Shown here one piece after another: positions 22,949 to 33,873 of a stretch of DNA of 64,000 nucleotides. Each line of letters starts with the position of its first letter. The stretch's first letter is position 1. Origin of the DNA: Aselliscus stoliczkanus (lineage: Eukaryota > Chordata > Mammalia > Chiroptera > Hipposideridae); assembly GCA_033961575.1 (NCBI GenBank), contig CM066731.1, positions 128,767,001 to 128,831,000 on the forward strand. Direction: 5' to 3'. Both the position numbers and the translations under genes were made by a program. The notes under the pieces are model-generated. The model was given only the letters and a program-made list of their open reading frames with translations, had not been told where the DNA came from and made no database searches.

Positions 22949-23654
22949 TATTTGGCGGGGAATAAAGTCTATGCATTTGCTAGATTTTAAACTTGTAACA
23001 CAGAAAGACATGTCTGCCTTAGAAAATGCTTGTTTTCTCAAAATGCTTATTTCAAATTCTGCATACTGTAAACATAAAACCTGGACTTTATATTTAATAC
23101 TTCTTGGAGAGAATCATCTATAAAGCCCTAGCAGACCTGCATACAAGAAAATTATTAGACTGACACAATTTTTTCATCTGACACACCTATACTTTATCAG
23201 TGTTGTTTATTTTATATGACAAATAAAAGTATTGAACATTAGTTTTAATCTACAGATTAAACCAAGCATAGAGACCACATTAAACATTCATATTGATAAG
23301 CCAGTACCATTCTAAAGGAGTGGAGGGAATTATAGCTTTAAATTTTGAAAACGATTTCTCTATTAGAACTCAGGAAAATATTTAAAAGATCATATTCAGT
23401 TGGTATATTTATGAGATAACCAGTTAGTATTTGAATTCTATGACAGTTGATGCTTTAATATGCATGTGTTTCATTTTAGTGGGAAAGGACAAATGAGGTC
23501 ATTTTAATGGGATTAAAGAGACTACATAAAGATGCTATATTCTGAATTATTCACATAAAACTTTGGAAGGGACTTTTTTTCTGTGAGGTTAAAATCTGTA
23601 ACTATAGGCATAACTACCACATCCGAGGAAGTCAGAGGCCCTTGTGTCTTTAAG

Positions 23655-23845
23655 AAAATATATTCTCAATGGGGAGTTAGTGTTTAATGAGTACAGAATT
23701 TCTGGTTAAGATGATGTTTTAGAGATGGATGGTGGTGATGGCTGTACAACAAAGTAAATGTATTTAATATCACTGACTTGTACCCTTAAAAGAGTTAAGA
23801 TGATAAAGTATGTATATTTTACCACAATTAAAAATAAAACTTCTG
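23655..23845 (+). mobile_element. Old L1 3' end
   Basis: The L1M-type 3' end: gagatggatggtggtgatgg, ctgacttgtacccttaaaag, tatattttaccacaatta. Confidence 0.75.
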
Positions 23846-24684
23846 TTTTTAATAAAAATAAATAAAACAAAGGGGAAAAATAACATTTCCTATCACAAAT
23901 ATTTATCCAATAAAATATAAAATATTATATTGTTTTTTCCCCCCTTACTTGAACATGACCTATATTATAAAGTTCAGTCTAGAGAAAGAAAGGGGGCTCT
24001 GTCATCCACTTGATAACCATTGTGTTATATCTGCTGTTTAAATGGGAAAGATCACCATCTATTTGAAAACTATGTGATGAATGGAGAAAGGCTGAGTCTT
24101 AACCCTTTAATTCTAAACCATGAAATCTTAAGTCTACTTTGGAAATTTAAATCTGAGAAATGACGAGTGCAATTTTATTTGTTTGCTTTAGGATGTATGC
24201 ACTTTCACTGAAGATGATCTCTAAGGCCAAAGAATGTCCATGGCGCTATGGGTGTGTGAAATGGGATCAGCTCCCTCTTTGGGTTCCACGGTAAATCCAT
24301 CTTACATCCTGTGCCTTTCCCAACCTCAAAGTCACGACCACTGCAGATACAAGTAGGAGGCAGCATGCATGACGTCCCTTCAGCAACTAGATTTTCAGAA
24401 AAATCTAGCCATGCTTACCTGCGCCTTTCAATATGAATACTTAACTTCCCATCTAACCCCCCACATAACTCATGATCGTATTTTTAAAGGAATGAGTAAC
24501 ATGGTTGCTTGGCTGTGGTATCATTGTTCGTGCAGCTGTTTCTAACTTTAGTTAGCTTGTCAACAATGGGGAATGATGGCAATGGTTAAGACAACCACTT
24601 GATTGGAGCATAGAAGCCTACAGAAACACCCAAAGCTTGGGACCAGATAAAGTGTACCCTATTAGAAATCTTTAAATGTTGTTA

Positions 24685-24765
24685 TTGGGTTGTCAGAAAA
24701 GTCATGATGTATTTCTTCTATGTTTTTCGTTGCAAAAATGCATCACGAATTTTCCGACAATCCAA
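24685..24765. mobile_element. Mariner-type miniature inverted-repeat element, copy 2
   Basis: This 81-base element is flanked by TA. It has the same ends as the copy at 2108 (ttgggttgtcagaaaagtca and aattttccgacaatccaa) and the same ttgcaaaaatgcatca core. The palindrome leaves only a short loop. Confidence 0.8.
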
Positions 24766-27059
24766 TATAATCCATACTTATAAAATTTCTGAAAGTCTTA
24801 AGAAAATCAGGAGATTTGTTTCCTAGTTAATAGTGTGATTTTCCTACATTTCTTCTTGCTCGGCTCCTCCATATTTGCTATGGAATAGGCAGATTAAGTT
24901 AATATAGCTATAATTAGGGAAAAAAATATTATGTCTTTAAAACTTAGTTCTTTTTAAACCAGAAGAATGAGCATCTTCACCAAATTTCCCAGAGAGCAGT
25001 AAGCCTCTGACAGGGTCAGGAGAAACCAAAGCTTCTTTGAAAAGAAGCAAAAGGGAAAGAGGCTGACTGCAATGAGGCCGGCTTGCTATTCTTAGTCCCT
25101 GACAAAGCTGGTTGAGGCAGCTTTGGCACAAGAATGCATTATTTGTGAGTCAATTGCTAACAGAGCCAATTTATGTGAGGGATATGGGACATTTTAAAAC
25201 TAAGGAAATGCATTTAAAACAAAAGGCTTTTATTAGAACGATGGCACATGGTTGGCCAGAGGCAAAAACACAAAACAAGTAGTCCAGTTTTCTTAATGTC
25301 CACTTCATAAGCATCATTTCTTGTCCACTATTGTGTCCATTCCAGAAAAAGAAAAAAATTTTGGATTGATGCCTATTTTCAGTAAGAGAAAGCTGCAATG
25401 TTATCACCTCTCAGGGATGTTTGCATTTGAAATGCAGGGATCCAAAGACTCATTACCATTTGTTACAATTATTAATGGTAGAATGTTAGGCCTCAGTGCT
25501 GGAGGGGTTTAGAGACAAGACTTTCTTGCCCTCCTTCCACTTGGCAACTGTACTGCTGTCTTCCTGTGTTTAACACCAGTCTTGTAGCAGCAGAAAGTGG
25601 AGCCACTTGGGAAGAGAAGACAATTGCTCCATTTAAATTGTACATGACAGCATGTCTCAGTAGTACCTATTTTATCCACTCTGCAAGTTTTGTGTGTTCA
25701 TAATATATTTAAGTTTTATTTTCTGGACATAGTAACTATGATTTTACATTTCAGCTCTCTATATTCTTTAGAAAGAGGGCTCATTTTGCATATGTAAAAC
25801 ACCAAACTTTTAACATAGTTTAACCCTATGGGATGGATATTTTCAGAAAAATTATAATCAATCCTATCCTCTTACACATACTAACGAATGGACTCATGAT
25901 AGGGCCTAATAATGAGGGGCTTTGACTGAAGTTCCATGGGCTTTAATTTGTCCTAGACTCTATTTCCTGAGGACTTTTGCATTTTTATGACCCAACACAC
26001 AGTAGTCACATTGATATTTGTTAAATGACAATAATTTAGTTTTATTCTTAAAATGATGAATTAGGGTTATCAATCTGGAAAAAAATTTATTTTGTACTAC
26101 ACCATAGTATTGCCCCAAATAGGTGTTTTGCCCATCTAAATACTCCTTTTCTGCTACCTTTCCTGCTGGGGCGTGACTGTCCATGTCATTTTGTCAACGG
26201 CAAAGAACCATCCGATGTCAGGAGGTTTGACTGAATGAATAGTTGTGTGGGTGCGCAGAGCTGCACCATTCCCCTATTCTAATTCACTGCTTCTAATCTG
26301 CCTTGTACCCTTGGAACTGAGATGAATGACTTACCCAAACTGACAAAAGAATTTCTGTGATTAGAACACAAATTAGACTCTGACTATGGATATCTATTTT
26401 ATATGTTAGGGTCTGTGTTCTAATTGCACAAATCGCCCCGTTCTCTGTTTCCTTCTTCATAGGTAAGGTGTTGCTACAGTATAAAAATTTCAGGCTAAAG
26501 TGATATCATTATATGAAAGCTTCTTTTTTATAAAATTTATTTTGAGAAAATGGATACCAACCCAATTCTGTCATTACTATTCTTTTCAGCAAAGTAATTG
26601 TTTGTGACCCATAATGAGACTCTAGCTACAAATTTCCATTAACATCATGTAAATGTAAAGGTAATTTTTTTGGGTCAGCCTGCAAGAAGAAAACATACTC
26701 AATAGTAACTTATTACATTTCTAAATGAAGACGTCTAAAGAATGAGTAATGGTGGTCTGCTGTGTAATATGGCAGAGAATGTCTATAACGCTTTGTGTAT
26801 TAGCAACTTATTTATATTGCCAGGCAAGAAAATACATAGTGAAATTCAACATTCATGCTACAAACATATCTTTGTGTGAAATGGGTGAGAAAAAAACTCC
26901 ACAAAAATATGACAGTCTGAAGGCTGTGTTTTCCAGTAGGTAGGCATAGAGAAAATGAAGGTTTATAATTCCCCATGTCATATAGTATATTGAAATTAGA
27001 AAATAATAATGTTGTACTCAAAGATAACCATGGCATAAAACCATGGTTCTCACTATGCT

Positions 27060-27410
27060 GTACACTTGAAACTAATATTAAATAATACTGAATGTCAACT
27101 ATATTTCAAAAAATATATAGTCACAGAATGTAAAGTATAGCAAAGGAATATAATCAATGGTATTGTAATATCTTTGTACAATATCAGAGGGGTAGCAGAC
27201 TTGTTGGGGTTATCACTTTGTGAGGTATATAAATGTCTAATCAGGGCCGGCCGAGTGGCACGGTGGTTAAAGCGCTGGCTTGGGAAGCCAGCGGCCTCGG
27301 TTCAGGTCCCACATATGAGGGTCAGTGACACTGCCCTCAAAAGAAAAACAAAAAAAACTAAGTGTCTAATCACTATGTTGTTTTGTACACTTAAATCTAA
27401 TTTAAAAAAT
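27060..27410 (+). mobile_element. L1 3' UTR pieces, interrupted by a SINE
   Basis: Terminal L1 sequence (gtacacttgaaactaatatt) and a second 3' UTR piece (ggaatataatcaatggtatt, atataaatgtctaatca) are visible. The second piece resumes after the SINE as ctaatcactatgttgttttg. Confidence 0.75.
27244..27359 (+). mobile_element. tRNA-derived SINE, short form
   Basis: The tRNA-like head (gggccggccgagtggcacgg, gctggcttgggaagccagc, ttcaggtccc) includes an anticodon-like TGG region and a B-box-like ggttcaggtcc. It ends at ctgccctc plus an A-rich tail. A 13-base target duplication with one mismatch (aaatgtctaatca / aagtgtctaatca) flanks it at 27231-27243 and 27360-27372. Confidence 0.88.
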
Positions 27411-28865
27411 AACATCAAAAAACCATGGTTCTTTGTCTTTAAGGAATTATCACATCACATCAAAAAAAAATCACATTTAGAACACCTCACATTATTTTGT
27501 CTTGAGGTACCAAGTTGTTTCCTAAGGGCCTCTAGTGCAGGTAAAACCATGTAAGTTAATTATGCTTGCATCAAGAAAGTAATTTTGAAATAACTAAATG
27601 AACTGTGCTATTTTATCAGATCCCATAAACAGCTTATAACAGATATGCCAGAAAATAAAGATAGAAGAGGAAAGCATAGAAAAAGGATATATTTAACATC
27701 AGATGATGCAATGGTCAAATGGACTAAAACATTAAGTGAATGGTGAACTTTGAGTTTATCAAGTGACAAGGGTGTTGGTGGCCAATAAATGAGCCTCTGG
27801 CCCACAGTTGACTCCCTGTAGCATTATGAGCAGAAGCTCTCCAGTCCTGTGTTACACAGCTTAAATGAAAATTGTATGCATCTCAGTTTTCTCACCTCAA
27901 CAATGAAGATAGAAAACTAGACATCCTCCAAAATCAGTTTCAACTCAGTCTGTGAACTTCCAAGCAGCTCTTTTAGTACATTAGAAGCAAAACAATGTGT
28001 TTCCAAATCAACGTAAACAATCAAATGCTATGCTTGGTCTAGTTCCATCATGGGGTACCTGATTTTCTTTTTTCATATACAGAAAAACGTAGTGTAACAC
28101 ATGGCTTTTAATTTTATATAATGTTTTAAGTACCTATACTAAATATATTAGTGATAATAATAACACTAAAAATATGTTGGTGTCACATATTATCACCACT
28201 TGGAGTCTGACCATCTTTGGCGCTCTGAAGTTCACAAAACAAACTAGAACACACAACTCTTTATTTTACTAAAGGTCACGGAAAATGCTCCTTCTAGGTT
28301 GTTTTCCCATTTAGGCTCATGATTGGAAAGTCCAGGGTGTAGACACTATACTGTGCCATGCCTGCTATATCTCTACAAGAAAGGAAGGGGGAAAGGCCCA
28401 AAGATTTTCAAAGATTCTTTAAATGTGAAACTGTAACCTGCATCAAAGATTAGTTGGATGTGAAGTGGAAGCAAATGGGAAGAGTAGCTCTTTTAAATCT
28501 AAGATCATGTTAAAGTGAGATCTGATTCCTAAATCAAACCAGCACATATCTGGTTCCTCATTCCTGTTCAGTACAGACAATCCTGGGGCATCTCTACTAT
28601 GACTGAAAGGGGTTCATCTGCTACCCCTGCCAGCTGGCTCCCAACACAGGCCCATCACGAGGCAGCCCCTGTAAACAGAACCACTGTGGGAAGGGCCTGA
28701 ACAAGGAGACTCAGCTCCATAAAAGCCACAGCACTTCAGCTGGGTGGAGACAGAGCCATAGGGGGCTGGGAATAAGCCTTAGCCAGCTCTACTTGTGGTT
28801 TCAGTAGATAGAGAACTCAACATCATGACAGGGAGAGAGATTTTGGGTAAGACAAGTTTACAAAA

Positions 28866-28905
28866 AGAAGAAGGAGGAGGAGGAGGAGGAGGAGGAAGAA
28901 AGAAG
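28866..28905. repeat. (GGA)n tract
   Basis: About ten GGA/GAA units. Confidence 0.9.
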
Positions 28906-30077
28906 ATAATTTGGGGGAAAGAGTAAACAAATGGTTTTCATGGCTGGGAATCTAAATGCTGTGGCCTTGGGGAGAATAATGCTCTCCCTGAGATTGTCTC
29001 CCTTACTAAGGTCTGACTGAAGTGTTGTTAGCTGCATTACAGGAGCCAGGGGAGAGCAGGCTACACTATGGGTTTAACCCTGAACGAATCTCTAGCTCAA
29101 AGGACTCCCTGGAACATACTCTGAGCAGGAACTCTATAGCCCTGCAGCGTATCGCTGAAATGAAAATTGTTGCTGTTGTTACTTTCTGCTTCCCTCTTGT
29201 TGAATGGGATCCAAATGGCCTCTCCTGCTCTCTCGTCCTCTTACTTTCCTTGCAGCCATGTTTCCCTCCTGCCATGGCCTGTGGTCTATAAAAGTGTGGC
29301 CTGCAGGAAGGCCACTGTTCAAGTTCAGTTAGTCATACCTTAGTCCATGCTGTAATGTTGTTTGACAATATTTGATATATGTTGGACCTAGATTGTGTAA
29401 ACTGGTCATAAACAGAATCTTCAAGAAGGTTTACCGCTTCCTTCACTCACTACCCTCTTTCCCCATAGAGGTGTGACTAAATGGGAACAGAAACATTTTG
29501 CTCTAAGTGGGGATACATCTGGAATTATGGTACCTTGTGTTCTGCTGTTAATTCTTTGTCAAAAATTGGGACCCTTGCTAGTTTGAACAGGTGAACCTTG
29601 GAGTGGAAAGCTTAACTAGGCGAAGGTGGTGGTTGTGGTTCAGTATGTATCTGGGGGTTTAGGGTCAAGTAAAATTGAAGGAGAGGAGGTGGAATCATGT
29701 GGGGAAGGGGTGATGGACACAGTGGACAACTTTCATCTGTTATTTCTTTTTCTCTAAGAGTTGTTTTGCCACAAAACCCACTCTGTGTAAATATGAAACC
29801 AGCCACTTGACTTGGGTGATAATACTTTGTAGCCTCTGAGGCAAAAAGCCTGCTCTCCTAGCCCTTAGCACCCCATTCACCATGCGTCATTGGTACTTAA
29901 ATAGCATCTCAGCAGGCTGGAACTGGCTGCAAAGGGACACTGCCACCCTTTCTGCTCTGACAGGCAGTAACCACTCAAGCAAATGACCACTATAAGGATT
30001 TGAGTGGGGGAAAAAAAGCAGCTGAGAAACCATAATACAACATTCTAGGTTTTTCTATACCTTGACAAGTCTCCCGA

Positions 30078-30080
<3 letters not shown>

Positions 30081-30126
<46 letters not shown>
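30081..30126. repeat. (TG)n microsatellite
   Basis: About 23 uninterrupted TG units. In the CCDC141 transcript this is a CA repeat about 95 bases after the donor of the exon at 30222. Confidence 0.97.
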
Positions 30127-30129
<3 letters not shown>

Positions 30130-30221
30130 GCACATGCACAAATGCATGCAGTCATTGAGACGCATGCTTTAAGTTCACAGAGGCTTTGGGCAGTGTGCCA
30201 GTTTTCACCCCTGCCACCCAC

Positions 30222-30371
30222 CTCGTTTATCTCATCTCTCGTCGTGCAGTAGTCCAAGCTGCAGGTCAGGGTCTGTGCATATGCCTCAGCTTTGGAGCGC
30301 CAGTTCACACTCTCCCCTTCCAGGGTGTCCAGCTGCTGCTGTAGGTTCTTTGCAGACACGTTAGAGCAGTT
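30222..30371 (-). CDS. CCDC141: CCDC141 exon, coiled coil, 50 codons
   Basis: This is a 150-base exon, phase 0 at both ends, window residues 494-543. It runs from [20 protein letters not shown] to [28 protein letters not shown] has heptad character with a central Trp, as in helix A/C of spectrin repeats. The donor is gtgggt (complement of 30216-30221) and the acceptor is catttttag. A long CA repeat in the transcript begins about 95 bases past the donor. Confidence 0.93.
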
Positions 30372-30970
30372 CTAAAAATGAGCGAGAAGTGGAAATGAAA
30401 AAGGGGACAGGAGAAACAGCAATGAGACGGATATGTTCTTTACCTGCATTATGGAATTCACAAATGATATTTTAAAAAAATAGGCTCCTGATTTATTTTA
30501 TCTTAAGCATAGTTGAATATAATACTATCAGAAAGAAGCCAGACACCAAACATGACGGGAAAGGCAAATCATTACATTTCTGGTCTTGAAACTTCAGCTT
30601 TGAAGATTTGCTCATCACGCCCAACTCCTCAGAGACACCATTCATTATAAGGTATAATTTTTACTTCAAAAGGCATAAAATATGCATTAGAAACATTCAG
30701 CTTCTGCACTATAATTTTCCTGTCAACTTGAGCTTAACCTCAGTTTCATTATGCAAGTGCTCCAGTCTCCCTCAGAAGAGGGCTGCTGAGGCCAAGGCCG
30801 GACGCGATGGGAGAACAATTTGCATTATTTGTGCAAAGTGAGATGTCGTACTTTTCTCTTTATAATAAATTTACTCATAAAATAAAACTCTTTAAAAAGA
30901 AAGCTCCTTCTTGGTGAAAATAGATTCTATTAACAGTGACAGATAGTTTATATTTCTATGCCTTTCAAGC

Positions 30971-30975
30971 AAAAA

Positions 30976-31035
<60 letters not shown>
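30971..31035. repeat. Poly(A) followed by (TA)n
   Basis: About 22 A residues, then about 21 TA units. Confidence 0.95.
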
Positions 31036-31036
<1 letters not shown>

Positions 31037-31185
31037 TTTAGGTTCAGTGTACTCCATATAGTTTAGTGGATATCTAAAATAAACTGTAAAATAAAATTGG
31101 CCACTATGATTTTATTAATATTAAACATATTGGATGGAATAAACATTAGTTTTTCTCCCCTCAAAGTAGGAATTTGGAGTAGGAT

Positions 31186-31211
31186 ACACACACACACACA
31201 CACACACACAC
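31186..31211. repeat. (CA)n microsatellite
   Basis: Thirteen CA units immediately left of the inverted-repeat element. Confidence 0.95.
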
Positions 31212-31213
31212 AG

Positions 31214-31554
31214 AAGGTGCCAAAAAATGTATGCACATTTTATTTTTTAATTTTTTTTACTTTTTTTTTTGAGGGCAGTGTCACTGGCCCTCACATGTGG
31301 GACCGAACCGGGGCCGCTGGCTTCCCAAGCCAGCGCTTAACCACCGCGCCACTCGGCCGGCCCAATGCACATTTTAAGAAAGGAAAAAACTGTATCAAAA
31401 TTGTAATACTCAATATATTCCAATAACAAAAGATGAATACAAATCACATTTGCCTTCTGCAATTACAAGAGGTGCTCAAAATGGTTACAAAAATCAGCAG
31501 AATTTTAATAGTTTTTTCCGTTCTTAAAATGTATGTACATTTTTTTGGCACCCT
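31214..31554. mobile_element. Inverted-repeat DNA element, ggtgcca ends, copy 2, split by a SINE
   Basis: The left end ggtgccaaaaaatgtatgca and right end tgtacatttttttggcacc are inverted repeats. The interior (cattttaagaaaggaaaaaa, ttgcaattacaagaggtgct-like) is shared with 14823-15052 in the opposite orientation. A SINE occupies 31243-31364. Confidence 0.72.
31243..31364 (-). mobile_element. tRNA-derived SINE nested in a DNA element
   Basis: This is the reverse of the 27244-type SINE: a T-rich tail, gagggcagtgtcactggccc, then cactcggccggccc. A perfect 12-base duplication atgcacatttta flanks it (31231-31242 and 31365-31376), so it jumped into an existing element. Confidence 0.9.
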
Positions 31555-31555
31555 C

Positions 31556-31598
31556 TGAGAGAGAGAGAGAGAGAGAGAGAGTGTGAGAGAGAGAGAGC
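31556..31598. repeat. (GA)n microsatellite
   Basis: About 20 GA units with one gtgt interruption. Confidence 0.95.
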
Positions 31599-32546
31599 GC
31601 CCAGTGTGTTATTTAATAAAATTTGATCTGTAATTATTTTCTTCTCTTTTAGACTTCTTTGTTAAGGTCATTTAAGTCAAATAAAGCAGATCAATGACCT
31701 AGTATCAAGAACCTTTGGTTTCCACCAAGAGGCTCTTTCATTCTGAGCTTTCTCTTGGCCTCACATCCTCTAGCTATAAAATAAGAGTCCTGGGCTAGAT
31801 GATCTCTACAGTACTTACCAGGTCTGAAAAGCTAAAGCAGTATTGTCCAAGAAATAAAGCATGAGCCACATAAATAATTTTAAATTTTCTAGTAGTATTT
31901 AAAAAGAAAAAAGATAAAAAAAACAAGTGAAAGTAATTTTTATAATAAAGCTTAATCAAATATGTCCAAATATCAAAATTTTACCATGTACCCAACTATA
32001 AAAAATATTAATAAGGTATTTTTATACTAAGTTTTTGAAATCTGGTGTGTATTTCACACAGCACACTCAACTGTTGTTAAACCTATATCAGAAATACTTT
32101 ATCTGTATTTAAATTTCACAGAGTTTGGAGTTTAAAATGTAGATTTCCATAGTCAAGTTGTTTTGAACACACTTAGAAGTTTTCCAATAACTGCCAATTT
32201 TTCAATTAAAATTAAATACAACTAAAAGTTTAGTACCTTAGTTGCTTTAGGCACATTTCAAATGTGAAAAAACTGACTGCTGTATTAGACAACACATCTT
32301 AACCTTTTTTTAATTAGCATGAGAATTGATGCATCAAACAAGACTTGTACAATCAGATTTTTTTTTTCCTTCTTAAATGTTTTTCCTTAGTTATAGGTGG
32401 TAGAAACTCACCACAAATAACTACCCCAATGGTCCAATGTATTTTTAAAATTAACATGTACTAGGCAATCTGCCTGGTTTCTTGCTTATTGTAGCCCAGC
32501 TCCCAGCTCTCATTAGGCATGGATGATGGTGTCATAAGTTGCTTAC

Positions 32547-32726
32547 CGGCCGCTGCACTGACGAGATGATGCCCACTCCCAGGGAAAGTGCCAGTTTGTG
32601 GAGATGGTCTATGTGTGCCTGCTTCTCCTGACAGCGGCTAAGGCGAAGCTGGGCATCGTGAGTGCTATCCAGTTCCTGGGGCTGATCTAGAAACTCCAGT
32701 TCTCTTGATTTGATGAGATGTTCCAG
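32547..32726 (-). CDS. CCDC141: CCDC141 exon, coiled coil, 60 codons
   Basis: This is a 180-base exon, phase 0 at both ends, window residues 434-493. It starts [20 protein letters not shown] and ends with [11 protein letters not shown]. The middle part ([20 protein letters not shown]) is a clear amphipathic helix. The donor gtaagc is near consensus (complement of 32541-32546). The exon is GC-richer than its surroundings. Confidence 0.93.
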
Positions 32727-33684
32727 CTGCCAGATAGGGCATTAACAATTAGTACGAGTTTCACATTTTTATCAACACAGTGTTTTTGGAAGCCTATTTC
32801 CTAGAACATATTTTATTCGCTGGCGAAAATGTTGCCAAGCCCATCCATAATTATTAGTGTTAGGGCCAAATAAGAAGAACAATGCTGCAAATGAATAGGG
32901 TAAAATTGGGAGGCTAATGTTCTCAGTTCTATTAAAGAAGAAAATACTCTGTTTCATCATAGCCTAAAAAACCTTAGCAAGAGTTAGGCCTATGATCTGA
33001 ATAAATTTAGAGGCTATTTTAAAGGGATATCAGTTGTATCTCCATTTTCTGTTAATAGAGGCTAATAACTAAATTTTTACTGAGCACTCTTACTTTTTAT
33101 TTATTTATTTATGGCAGTGTCACTGGCCCTCACATGTGGGACCCGAACCTGGGCCACTGGCCTCCCAAGACCAGCACTCAACCACTTCACCACTCGGCCG
33201 GCCCTTTACTGAGCACTCTTGATGTCAGGTAGTTGAGATACAAAAAAAAAAAATTGAATTTGTTTTCTTCCTTCAAAGAGCTTACACTTGAGTTGGGGGA
33301 AGGGAGAGTAATTAAGAATAAACATGCTAAAATGACAGATGTGTGGAATAAACAATGAGAATTCCAGAAATGGAGGAGGTAGGATTGTTGGAAGGACAGA
33401 CAGTTCAGATGGTGGAGAAGAGAGAAAAGGACCTGTCCGATAACAGCAGCCTGAGAGTCAAGGAGTTAGGAACACATGTGCTTTTAAGGGACCAAAAAAG
33501 AGGTGTTAGGCTGGACCATAAGGGAGGCTAGAGGTACAGTGAGAGAAAAGTTAGAGGCCAACTGGTGGAGGAAAGCTTCTCATATCAGAATAAGCAATTT
33601 GGTTTTTATTTATCCTACAATAATTTATATTTCATGTCATGGTTTAAAATTGAGGGTCTTCTGGGTATCTGGGACAAGCCTCAC
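32727..33684 (-). other. CCDC141 intron, 1.0 kb
   Basis: A minus-strand SINE (33092-33204) with 16-base target duplications sits in older sequence. The flank 33205-33600 (phrases such as actgagcactcttgatg and caaagagcttacacttg) looks like an ancient mammalian-wide repeat that I cannot assign. Confidence 0.75.
33092..33204 (-). mobile_element. tRNA-derived SINE
   Basis: This reverse-oriented copy of the same family has a ttatttattta tail. A perfect 16-base duplication tttactgagcactctt flanks it (33076-33091 and 33205-33220). Confidence 0.9.
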
Positions 33685-33873
33685 CTCTTCCTTGACTTGG
33701 TGGAACTGGACTGCCTTGTGCAAGATGTCCTCACAGTCTCGGATTCTCTCTTTCTGTTTCTGATGGAAGTGAATGAGGTCCTTCAGCTGCTGGGACTTCT
33801 CTCTCACAGGCGCTCCTTTGCCGCTTAATTCTTCTGATTCATTTATAATGTACTGGACCTCATCATCCAGTTG
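33685..33873 (-). CDS. CCDC141: CCDC141 exon, coiled coil, 63 codons
   Basis: This is a 189-base exon, phase 0 at both ends, window residues 371-433. It reads from QLDDEVQYIINESEELSGKG through a helix rich in Lys/Gln/Glu (KDLIHFHQKQKERIRDCEDI) to HQVKEE. The loop at SGKGAPVREK probably separates two helices of a spectrin-like unit. The donor is gtgagg and the acceptor is acattttag. Confidence 0.94.

Larger units (their letters stand above)
21404..30221 (-). other. CCDC141 intron, 8.8 kb
   Basis: The intron contains a 5'-inverted L1 (22438-22945), L1 3' ends (23655-23845 and 27060-27410), a second mariner-type miniature element (24685-24765), a SINE nested in L1 (27244-27359), a (GGA)n tract (28866-28905), a promoter-like TATA context (29287-29294) and a long (TG)n (30081-30126). 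Positions 24770-27000 and 27420-28860 show no gene or named repeat. Confidence 0.75.
30372..32546 (-). other. CCDC141 intron, 2.2 kb
   Basis: The intron contains a poly(A)/(TA)n tract (30971-31035) and a (CA)n (31186-31211). These are followed by an inverted-repeat DNA element interrupted by a SINE (31214-31554) and a (GA)n (31556-31598). The interval 31600-32540 is AT-rich and unassigned. Confidence 0.8.

Noticed and set aside
27244..27320. Possible functional tRNA gene with TGG anticodon
   Set aside because: It is the head of a dispersed SINE with target duplications and several related copies in the window.
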